64,000 nucleotides of DNA from Megalopta genalis (taxonomy: Eukaryota; Arthropoda; Insecta; Hymenoptera; Halictidae). The translations under genes were made by a program, and so were the position numbers. The notes under the pieces were generated by a model, which was given only the letters and a program-made list of their open reading frames with translations, was not told the origin of the DNA and made no database searches. Numbering within the stretch: position 1 is the first letter of the stretch; each line of letters starts with the position of its first letter. This document shows, in pieces, positions 45,631 through 54,870 of the stretch. The stretch is taken from NCBI RefSeq assembly GCF_051020955.1, contig NC_135013.1, forward strand, positions 248,001-312,000, in the 5' to 3' direction.

Positions 45631-46661
45631 AGTATGACGAGTTCGCTAAGGCATTGCACAATCGGAATGTGATTCGTCTGCCACGAAATATGGAGAATTA
45701 TGGACACGAGGATCTGGCGTTTTCTCTGGGATCAGAGATGAATTTAGTGTTGGCTCTGAAGAGTCATGATACTATCATTTCTCCCTATATAGAAACGGGA
45801 TGGTTAACAGACGTCAGGGAGAAGGAATTTTCCGATGTCTATGAGTTTGAAAGTTATTATCAGGAAGTTTTTCATTCTCGAAGAGAAAGGATAGGAATGT
45901 GTAACAAACTAAGAGACGAGGTCCTGAGACAAGGTGGACCCACGTCTCGTATATGTGGTCCTGAAAATGAAACGATTTTGCGACCTTATGATTGTTGTCG
46001 ATTTAGCGAGATGGTGGGCCTCTTTTCGAGAGTAATCTATCACGACTATTTGGGAAATTTCTTTACCTGTAAGTATAGGTATGCAGACGACCAGGTTGGC
46101 CGTCTGTTTAACTGTTTGAATGGGCTGGAGGAGATGGACTATGGACAGAAGAAATTGTTTGTTTCATTCGCTGGCTTTGTGATGAGCAGACCCCTAGTTT
46201 ATGCGGGGAGCTCACCTGGAATTGGCTCGCTACGACGCTGTACACAGAAGCCTTTGACTGTCTCTCACCCAAGAAGAGGACGTTTCTTCGCAGAAGACGA
46301 GGGAGTGATCTGTGTACTGATACGCTGAGCTCTTTCCATTTGTGGAAGAAACGGTTCGATGGGGGAAGGAAGTTGTATCCTCTGGAAGATTACGTCCTCC
46401 CATTGGGGAGTGAGGACGTGTTCTCAGGAGGGTACACCCTTTCCTGACTGGTTCACAAAAAGAGATGCACCGGATCCCATATTACTGCAGGTAGTATCCT
46501 GTGGTGATTGGAGGTGCATACGGGAAAGAGTTTTGGTGATTGATCAGAGCAGGGAACTCCCGAGAAGTCTACAAGTGAGAAGTTCTCAAAACTTCTTGAA
46601 GAAAGAAACGCTCAAGCCTCAAAACGAAGAATTAAGAGGAAGGGTGAGCGACAGAGTTTAG
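45600..46661 (+). pseudogene. Unrecognised protein of the LTR-flanked element
   Basis: An open frame runs through the left repeat and on to 46328 (ISSTQYDEFAKALHNRNVIR, LAFSLGSEMNLVLALKSHD, FESYYQEVFHSRRERIGMC, YDCCRFSEMVGLF). The text after the TGA stays protein-like but switches frames (FHLWKKRFDGGRKLYPLEDY in one, PFPDWFTKRDAPDPILLQ in another), so the original protein was longer, near 330 residues or more, and is broken by frameshifts. Balanced composition and Tyr, Cys and Arg spacing argue for real coding origin. I cannot place it; a structural or accessory protein of the element is only a guess. A short splice-like segment precedes a further frame at 46825-47010. Confidence 0.5.
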
Positions 46662-46975
46662 GACTGTACGCGTCGTAGAAATACTGACGTGCTGCTCAAG
46701 GTTTTTTTTGGTGGTTCTCCCTTGAGACGGAGGACAAATGTCAGGACGTAAACTGTCTGGAAAAGGCCACCTGGGTAACTAATTACATTCTTTCCTTGTT
46801 TACCTATTTTTCAGACAGAAGTACTTGCGGTGGAGATTACCTGTCAGTAGTCCGATGGAACGACAGTTCGAGGATATAGGACTGAAGCTGGCAGGAATAA
46901 CGGTTCGATTGTCGTTGGTCAACAGAAGTGAAATTTGCCGCGGCCGGGACGGCCGCTTATTCGGCAGGAGGGCAA

Positions 46976-47240
46976 TGTTACGGCGACTTGTCCAAATCAA
47001 GTCGCTGTAATGTGAAACTGCCCTGTTGTGAGCAACTCCTTAAAGGAAAATAGAAGAGAGGGGTTGCCACGGAGGTGTTTTATCAACGGACAATCGAAGA
47101 GTCGAGATCGGACCGTCGAGCGATCAACACCATCTAATTCAAAGATCTCTAACATAATTGAATTGAGTTGTAATGTAGTTTATGTACTTTATTGTAAATA
47201 AAAATGCCGCGACGCGGGAGAAGTGCAGTAAATCGCAACA
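46976..47240 (+). repeat. Right LTR-like repeat
   Basis: It starts TGTTACGGCG after a purine tract and ends CGCAACA, with AATAAAAATG about 45 bases before the end. About 265 bases. Confidence 0.7.
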
Positions 47241-47365
47241 GTATTATAATACCGTTTAACATTACTTCATCTACACTTGCGGTAAACCCAAAAAGTAATA
47301 ACTAATCTAGTTCTAATAATAGACCATGTAGAGCCATCGCATACATATACTGTTCTTAACTTCAT

Positions 47366-47379
47366 TGTAACAACATTAT
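47366..47379. repeat. Left target site duplication of the R1-type element
   Basis: TGTAACAACATTAT, repeated exactly at 54189-54202 on the other side of the element. Confidence 0.9.
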
Positions 47380-47456
47380 GGCGGTGGCGGTCTGTGGCCA
47401 CCCAGGGTTGAGAGGCGACCCCCGAACTAGTCCTCGCGAAGGTTGTTGCTACTACC

Positions 47457-48580
47457 GAGTCGATGGGTGCGTCGACGATGAAGGCATTTTAGACCGTCAG
47501 TGCGTCGTACATGTAGTACTTCGCATAATGGCGAGGCCCGAGATTAAGCATGCGGGCTGTGGCGTGTTCATGTACAGCATTGAATATGCTGTACTACTCC
47601 CTAGCGGGGGACTGTTGTCACTTGTGGCTGCAGTCCCCCGCGTTACGTTATGCGGTTTTTCTGGTCTAACTGGAATGCCGCATTTTCGTTGTCTGAACAC
47701 GCCACGAAGCAACACGCCGTCAGATTGAATGTTGCTGCTGAGTCGATAGGTGCATCGGCGATGAAGGCACTTGAGACCGTCAGTGCGTTGTACATGTAGT
47801 GCTTCGCATAATCACGAGGCCCGTGATTAAGCAAGCGGGCTGTGGCGTGTTCTTGTGCAGTATTGAACATGCTGTACTACTCCCATCCGGGGGACTGTTG
47901 TCACTTGTGGCTTCAGTCCCCCGCGTTACGTTATGCGGTTTTTCTGGTCTGACTGGAATGCCGCATTTTCATTATCTGAACACGCCACAAAGCAACACGC
48001 CGACGGAGTGAATGTTGCTGCTGAGTCGATAGGTGCATCGGCGATGAAGGCACTTGAGACCGTCAGTGCGTTGTACATGTAGTGCTTCGCATAATGACGA
48101 GGCCCGTGATTAAGCAAGCGGGCTGTGGCGTGTTCTTGTGCAGTATTGAACATGCTGTACTACTCCCATCCGGGGGACTGTTGTCACTTGTGGCTTCAGT
48201 CCCCCGCGTTACGTTATGCGGTTTTTCTGGTCTGACTGGAATGCCGCATTTTCATTATCTGAACACGCCACAAAGCAACACGCCGACGGAGTGAATGCTG
48301 CCGAGTTGACGGATGCATCAGATGCATCGGCGATGAGGGTATTTTGAGACCGCCAGTGCGTTGTACATGTAGTACTTCGCATAATGGCGAGGCCCCTGAA
48401 CTAAGCATACGGGCTGTGGCGTGTTCATGTACAGCATTGAATATGCTGTACTACTCCCTACCGGGGGACTGTTATCACTTGTGGCTGCAGTCCCCCGCGT
48501 CACGTTATGCGGTTTTTCTGGTCTGACCGGAATGCCGCATTTTCGTCGTCTGAACGCGCCACGTAGCAACATGCCGCTGG
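47457..48580 (+). repeat. Four tandem 283-bp units in the retrotransposon 5' region
   Basis: Units begin near 47457, 47740, 48023 and 48306 (GAGTCGAT anchor; the last has a 9-base insertion). The two middle units are nearly identical. Each unit contains a perfect 9-bp stem, GGGGGACTG and CAGTCCCCC, around about 16 bases. Because the left target duplication lies upstream, the array belongs to the element and may be its promoter region. Confidence 0.92.
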
Positions 48581-49060
48581 ATCTAGAAATCGGGATGCAA
48601 CCAATCACCTGGGCAACCCAGGCCGCAAGGGGCAAACGTGCCCTAGCCACACTTGAGCCTCCACGAAATAAGGTACCGCTGGATAGCTCGTATTCTCAAA
48701 ACGCAGCGAACCGAACGAAGTGTGGTGGAGAGGAAGAGGCAGCCTCTCCGACTGCTGTCTCCCGCGTGTTTGCCGTGCGTGGCGACCCTTGTCGTCGGAA
48801 AAGAGGATCCTGGGATCTGAGGGGGCACTCTCCTGCGGGTGAGACGACCCCTACACGTACCTTTGGCCTCTGCTTCGGCTAGATGGGAGGCTGGACGAGA
48901 AAAGCAGCCCTGGTCCAGTCAATCGGCTTGGAACGACCATACGCTTCGGCGAGTGGGTTCTGACGGGTGAGGACGCGGGCTGGGTTGAGTAATCGGCCCA
49001 GTCAGCAGACTATGTCCGGTGCGTAGCCCTAACCCAGCCTGATGGCGGGTTCCAAAATGT
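48581..49060 (+). other. Retrotransposon 5' leader between tandem repeats and ORF1
   Basis: GC-rich unique part of the element. Overlapping short frames only. Confidence 0.6.
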
Positions 49061-50719
49061 GTGGGTCGGTGGTGGCCGGGGAGCGTACCGGATGAAAGCA
49101 AAGATCTAACTATGGGATCTAAAAACTTGAAAATCGAACGATCTAAGTCGGCGGGTCCAGCTCCTACTCGGAGTGAAGCCGTCGCCACAGACGCGGAAGC
49201 TACAACAGCAGCTGTTAGCCCTCCTGCGTCTGCGAAAAAGACAAGGTCCGGGAAGGTGTTAAACATCGCCAATCCTCGTGTGACCTTAGAGAGATGCGTG
49301 ACACCCACGCGAGCGGTCTCGGTGAAAACTGAGGCCACGGAAGAAGGCGCGCCGGACACCGGTAACGTGGGGACATCGCCCAAGTGGGGGGACTCCCCCA
49401 GCCGCAAGGCTGGGAAGGAGAAACCCAAGAAACTCGAACAAGTCAAAGACACGCTCGTGAAGGTGCAACCGGCACCCGTGCGTGTCGAAGACCCCGAAGG
49501 TGGCGGTTGGAAAACCGTCACCAAAAAGTCGAAGCGTGCCAAGCCAGTCGCACCTACTGGCAAGGCCGCAGCAAATCAGGCCAGGAAATCGAAGGGGACG
49601 GTTTCCGGGCATAAGGTACGGCCTCTCGATCTCGTGAGAGACGAAGCCTTCAGGCGAGTATCGGAGATACGGACCTTTTGCTTTCGACCCGAGTCGAAAG
49701 TCAACAAGGAGTCCGGGTCGAAGATACTAGCAGAAGTCGGAGCACTCAACGAGTTGGTCCAGGAGCTGATTCAACGAAACAGCTTCGTCGAAGGGCAACT
49801 CGCCGCGGTCAGGGCGGACCTAAAAGCGCGTCCTGCCGTAATGAGTGCGGTGCGACCTGGGCCGTCCAAGGGAACCCTCCCGAAGACGGTCTCCAATGCC
49901 GCGCAGTTGACCTACGCCCAAGTGGCAAAGGTCAACCAGTCAGCGACTCCGGAGGCGAGAAGACCACCGACACAATACGTGGTGCGTATCTTCCCGCCAA
50001 AGGATAAAGGACAGAACAGCGATGCTACTAAGAGAGCTGTTCTGTCGATCGTAAAACCTGCGAAGGAGGCGATCCGGGTCAGATCGGTTCGACGCATCCA
50101 CTCCGGTGGCATCGTCGTCGAAACCGATCGCAAGGAGGACCTAAAAGCCTTCGTAGGGAATAAGAAGCTGGCGAGTGCGGGACTGTCCGTCTCCTTGCCT
50201 AGCAAACGGGACCCCGAGGTCCTGATTTATGACATTCCGAAAGGGATGGGCAAGGAGGAAATTGCCTCCAGTCTTTGGAGGCAAAACCTCTCTGAGGCGT
50301 CCCAGAAGGATGTGCCTTCGGGTGTTCGGGTCAGTCGCATGGCTGGCAAGACCCCGGAGACAGCCAACTGGGTAGTGGCCGTCAGTCCGCAGATTCGTCG
50401 GCGGCTGGCGCAGAGAGGGGACCGGGTGTACCTCGGGTGGAGTTCCTGTCGTGTGCGGGACTTCATACAGGTCACCCGATGCTATAAGTGCCAGCGCTTC
50501 GGGCACACGGCGAAGCGCTGCAAATTCAAAGAGGATGTCTGCGGACATTGTGCCGAAAAAGGGCACGGTTATGCGCTCTGTAACAGGAAGAGCAAGCCTC
50601 CGGTTTGCTCCAACTGTAAAGACAGAGCGCGACCATTTGAACATAAGTCGCGAGACCCGGCCTGCGCCTCCTATCAGGAAGCGCTGGTTTTGGAGATGTC
50701 TCGCATTAGACATGAATAA
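49061..50719 (+). CDS. R1-type ORF1 protein with CCHC zinc knuckles
   Basis: An open frame of 552 codons; the true start may be the later ATG at 49112 (MGSKNLKIERSKSAG). The N-terminal third is rich in Ala, Pro, Lys and Thr and looks disordered. A coiled-coil-like segment follows (LNELVQELIQRN, FVEGQLAAVRADL), then an RRM-like fold region (YVVRIFPPKD to VSLPSK). The C-terminus has three Cys-His knuckles: CYKCQRFGHTAKRC, CGHCAEKGHGYALC and CSNCKDRARPFEHKSRDPAC. Such ORF1 proteins coat the element RNA. The frame is undamaged and ends 12 bases before ORF2. Confidence 0.9.
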   Translation: MGRWWPGSVPDESKDLTMGSKNLKIERSKSAGPAPTRSEAVATDAEATTAAVSPPASAKKTRSGKVLNIANPRVTLERCVTPTRAVSVKTEATEEGAPDTGNVGTSPKWGDSPSRKAGKEKPKKLEQVKDTLVKVQPAPVRVEDPEGGGWKTVTKKSKRAKPVAPTGKAAANQARKSKGTVSGHKVRPLDLVRDEAFRRVSEIRTFCFRPESKVNKESGSKILAEVGALNELVQELIQRNSFVEGQLAAVRADLKARPAVMSAVRPGPSKGTLPKTVSNAAQLTYAQVAKVNQSATPEARRPPTQYVVRIFPPKDKGQNSDATKRAVLSIVKPAKEAIRVRSVRRIHSGGIVVETDRKEDLKAFVGNKKLASAGLSVSLPSKRDPEVLIYDIPKGMGKEEIASSLWRQNLSEASQKDVPSGVRVSRMAGKTPETANWVVAVSPQIRRRLAQRGDRVYLGWSSCRVRDFIQVTRCYKCQRFGHTAKRCKFKEDVCGHCAEKGHGYALCNRKSKPPVCSNCKDRARPFEHKSRDPACASYQEALVLEMSRIRHE

Positions 50720-50731
50720 TTTGAATCTCGA

Positions 50732-53700
50732 ATGGATAGTACAAACGACCGGCGACGCTCGAGAGTCATACGGGTCATGCAGCATAACATGCAGCGGGCC
50801 CGAAACGTGACCGACGAAGTCCGGACTGAGATGCATAGGCGAGGGGTAGATGTGTTGCTTGCACAAGAGCCATATAGCTGGCGGGGTACTGTGCCCGGGC
50901 TAGGCTTGAGAACGAGGCTGATCACGGCAGGCGATCCGGTGATGGCTGCAATAGCGGTCAGAAACCCGGATCTAACCGTGGTCAAAGTCTCTAACTTGTG
51001 CGACACGCATTTGTCCTGTGTCAGCATCTCGGGTTCGTTTGGGAGCTTCTTCCTGATCAGCCAGTACTTTCAATGGTCCGATGACGTTGAATCAGGTCTG
51101 GCGCGGTTGGAGAGAGCTCTTTCCGCACTTAAGCATAACCGAGTCATTATCTCTGCCGACGTTAACGCAAAATCAGCCCAGTGGGGCAGCGCGGAGACGG
51201 ACGTGAGAGGCCGTAAACTCGAAGAGTTTAACGTGAGCCATGGCTTGGTTGTCTTGAACGAGGCTGGAAACGTTCCGACGTTTTCCAGCCCTAGTGGACA
51301 GTCAAACATCGACGTCACACTATCGACACCTGATATTTGCGACAAGGTGCGAGGTTGGAAGGTCCGCGAGGACCTGACGACCAGCGACCACCGAGTCATA
51401 GAGTTTTCTTTGAGTTTTTGCGCCGAGGACGGTGCTGCCGAAATTAGTAGCAACAGCAGCACCAACCGGAACGGATTATTACCAAGGTTCCGACTCCGAA
51501 GCGCAAAATGGCCCGAGTTCGACAAGGCGCTGCAGGAAAGTAAGAGGAGTATATCCCCCAATCCATTGAACAATAAGGGGGAAGTCGAACATCTAGCACA
51601 GGAGATCGAAAGAATGATCGTCCAAGCGTGCGACTCCTCGATGCCAACCAAGCAGTGGCATTCAAAATCCGTCCCATGGTGGACGGCCGACCTGACGAGG
51701 CAGAAGAGGCGAGTCTATAAACTTAGACGAGCCTCGCAGAACGCAGCATGTTCAGAGGAGCAGAGGGCGGCCAAGAGGACCGAGTATCTCAAACAGAGAA
51801 AGGCCTACAAAGCCGCCATCAAAACTGCTCGGTCGCACAGCTGGCGTGCATTCGTGACCGAGCAGGGAAACAAGGAACCCTGGGGCCTCATTTATAAGAT
51901 CACGAGGCAGAAGATGACAGCCAGCACGGTCATCTCAAATATAAATCTTAACACTGCCCAGGGTTACACTACAGACTGGGACTCCACCGCTTCCGCGCTG
52001 CTGGAGGGGTTAATTCCGGACGATAGCCCCGCGAATGACTCCCCGGATCATGCGCGAGTCAGGAGGGAAGCTGCCATCGAGCCGGAGAGTGAGGACGCCA
52101 GTCCCTTCACCCTCTCGGAGCTCAGATCGGCGGTCAACCGACTGAAGAGCGGCAAGTGTCCAGGCCTAGATCGGATCGAGCCGGAGATTTTAAAACGTTC
52201 GTGTAATACGATCTCACGCGAGCTCCTCCGACTCTACAACGGATGCCTGGCACACGGAGTCTTTCCCGTGGAATGGAAAGTCGGGTCCATCATTACCATC
52301 CTTAAAGGACCCGAGAAACCTGAAACGGAGATAAAGTCCTACAGACCAATATGCTTGCTTTCGGTCGTAGGCAAAGTCTTGGAGAAGCTAATCGCTACGC
52401 GATTAGCTAGTTCGTTTTTACACCCCGACTACGCCTCCGATCGGCAATACGGATTCAGGCCGCATCGATCCACGACTGATGCCGTGGTAAAGATGAGGGA
52501 GCTTGCGTCCGGCCGAGAGGAAAAGTACGTCGTGGGTCTGCTCTTCGACATTGCTGCGGCCTTTGATAATGTCTGGTGGCCAAGCATACTCAACGCGTTG
52601 AGGAAGCGAGGCTGCCCAAAAAACCTGTTTAGATTGGTGGTCGACTACTTCGACGGCCGCGTGGTGAAGGGCTAACCACAGGGATCAATTCTTGGTCCGA
52701 GCTGTTGGAACTTAGTCTTCGACGAGGTTCTACAGCTCTTATCGAACGCCGGGCTCGCTTGCGAGCCCATCGCCTATGCAGACGACCTTCTTGTCTTGAT
52801 CTTTGCGAACAGCAGGAAGGGTCTAGAAAGCAATGGCCAATTGGTTGTGGACACCATTTCTCGCTGGTGCGACCAGCAGAAATTGTCGCTGTCTGCGACC
52901 AAGACCGAGATGTTATTCTTGAAAGGCTCTCTCGACAGAGAGAGACCACCTGTGATAAAAGTAGGAGGTCGGAATATTGCCGTCAAGGACTTTGTGCGTT
53001 ACCTTGGCGTGCATTTTGACTCTGGACTGGGTATCCATTCCCACGTCGAGTATTTGAATGCTAAGTCCTTGCGAACGTTTAATGCGCTAGCAAGGATTGC
53101 TAAGTCGAACTGGGGATTGGGATATCGGACGATGCGTACTTTGTACCGCGGCTTGTTTGTCCCAATCGTCACGTATGCTGCCGCGGGCTGGGCAGACCGC
53201 CTTACCTCTGGGACGAGTAAAGTGCTCACCAGGGCGCAGAGGCATGTTCTGCTTGGCTGCGTCAAAGCCTACAGGACAGTCTCCACTGATGCGATCCCCG
53301 TGATCGCCGGGGAGATACCTGTGGACTTGGCGATAGCGGAGTTCAGCTGCGTGTACAAAGCCAGGAAGAAACTCGGGTTCCAACATGGAACCTATCAAGT
53401 GAGTCAGGCCAAATTGGCTGACGAAGTCGTCACCGAAGCCCAAGTTCGCAGAAGGCTGAGGGAGGCGACTTTAGAGATGTGGCAGCAGAGATGGTCGTCC
53501 TCGACGAAGGGTAGGGAAACCTTCCAATACTTCGGCGAGGTATCAGACCGACTCTCAGCGAGCTGGATCAGAGTCGACCATGATGTAGCGCAGTTCTTGA
53601 GCGGACACGGAGACTTCCGTGCGAAGCTCAAGACGTTCGCCCTGGTCGACGACGAGTTGTGCGAATGTGGGGAGGAGGAAACTCCAAACCACGTCCTCTA

Positions 53701-53863
53701 CGATTGTCAGCGTTACGTAGAGGACAGGGAACACCTACGCCAGGCGGCGATTCGAGAAGGATTTCAGTGGCCAATCGACAAAGCCAGCCTGGTGTCAGAG
53801 CAGCTGTTTAAGGAGTTCCGGAAATTCGCACGATCCGTAAGTAAGACTAAGAAACGAACATAG
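50732..53863 (+). pseudogene. R1-type ORF2 (endonuclease and reverse transcriptase), one in-frame stop
   Basis: The frame spans 1044 codons. An APE-type endonuclease comes first (VMQHNMQRARN, LAQEPYSWRG, SADVNAKSAQWG, TSDHRVIEF), which nicks the target. The RT domain follows (KSGKCPGLDRIEPEILK, YRPICLLSVVGKVLEKLI, RQYGFRPHRSTTDAV), then PQGSILGP, YADDLLVLI, and a Cys-His C-terminus (CECGEEE, HVLYDCQRY). The only lesion seen is TAA at 52673-52675, directly before PQGS; the same frame continues to 53863. One base change could account for it, so loss of activity is recent or it is a sequencing difference. Confidence 0.9.
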
Positions 53864-54188
53864 AACGAAACTGCATACGGAGCGTGGACTCGTCCAGCTC
53901 CGTCGATGTACGGCATGCTGGGCGAACCCCTCGGGGTTCGTCCCCTCGGGCCAGGCTGAAGCCCCTCTTGCGGAGATAAAAGACTTTAACACTACTCCGT
54001 AAGAGTGCCTGGATTGGGTTGGACTCGAGGTGGCAGTGGGAGTAGCACGCTGTCTTCCCCTGATACGATAGTGAACGAGGGTAGAGCCCGAACATCAGGC
54101 ATAAGTCGCAAGAGCGGCCGGTATGGTCCACCAAGGACTTAGGTACGGCCCGTCTCTCAGAGACCACAGTTTAGGCGGCAACACTAAC
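53864..54188 (+). other. 3' untranslated region of the R1-type element
   Basis: GC-rich, with a hairpin GAACCCCTCGGGGTTC near 53923-53938. It ends without poly(A) at the right target duplication. Confidence 0.75.
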
Positions 54189-54202
54189 TGTAACAACATT
54201 AT
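54189..54202. repeat. Right target site duplication of the R1-type element
   Basis: TGTAACAACATTAT, identical to 47366-47379. Confidence 0.9.
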
Positions 54203-54870
54203 AATTTATTTACGAATAATGATGAGAACACATTGTTTAATTGTATCTAACGCAGTAGCTATCTACAGTAATATTATAGTATATATTCTTAAATTCTCTA
54301 CTCGATAGTTTTTGAAACGTTCATTTGGATTTGAATAATTGTTGAAAGTTGGAATACAAAATTAAACTCCTAGCTGCTAAACGATTGACCAACGAAAAGT
54401 ATGTTCGAAAAATTTTTTACTTCTAGGTATCAAACATCTATATGTTCATGTAGCATTTCTACCGATCTATGCCGTTCCAAACAATTACATACTGGCAAAT
54501 AGTTTAGAACTTTGTTCCAATTTTGAAAGTACATTTGATAAAACTATAGTCATAGTACAAACTTGTAGAAAAAGAAATTGACAAATGTGTAATAATTTAA
54601 GGAATAAACATTTAAAAAGAGTAGAATAAATATTTATCTGAGCGTAAACACTGCTTGATGCAATATATTTCAAATATCTTACTTTTAGATTCATTCCTAT
54701 AAAGTAATTTATTCATTTTGCATATTCCAAAATAATAAATAAAAATGAATTTTTTTCAGAAGCTAAGTCAATTATTATTTTTCACAAAGACGTTTCATTT
54801 AGTACTATTTTTTATTGGTTTGTCTGTAACGGTGTTTTAAAGATTACAACAAGGTATGTTCGTCAAACAG
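54203..54870. other. AT-rich spacer
   Basis: No gene recognised; no left terminal repeat for the following transposon seen. Confidence 0.5.

Larger units (their letters stand above)
45475..47240 (+). mobile_element. LTR-flanked element with unrecognised protein
   Basis: A 155-base segment at 45475-45630 is repeated at 46976-47133, and the second copy continues to AATAAA and CGCAACA at 47240. The second copy follows a purine tract (GGCAGGAGGGCAA), as a 3' LTR would. No gag, RT or integrase is visible inside, so the element is deleted or of an unfamiliar kind. Outer target duplications were not found. Confidence 0.6.
47380..54188 (+). mobile_element. Full-length R1-type non-LTR retrotransposon
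   Basis: A 6.8-kb unit is framed by an exact 14-base duplication, which fixes both ends. Order: short unique leader, four 283-base tandem repeats, leader, ORF1 with CCHC knuckles, ORF2 with endonuclease and RT, 3' untranslated region. There is no poly(A) tail; it ends GGCGGCAACACTAAC. The endonuclease-first ORF2 and triple-knuckle ORF1 fit the R1 clade of the jockey superfamily. A single in-frame stop in RT is the only clear lesion I see. Confidence 0.9.

Noticed and set aside
49286..49612. Minus-strand frames opposite retrotransposon ORF1
   Set aside because: Shadows of the coding strand; no domain.
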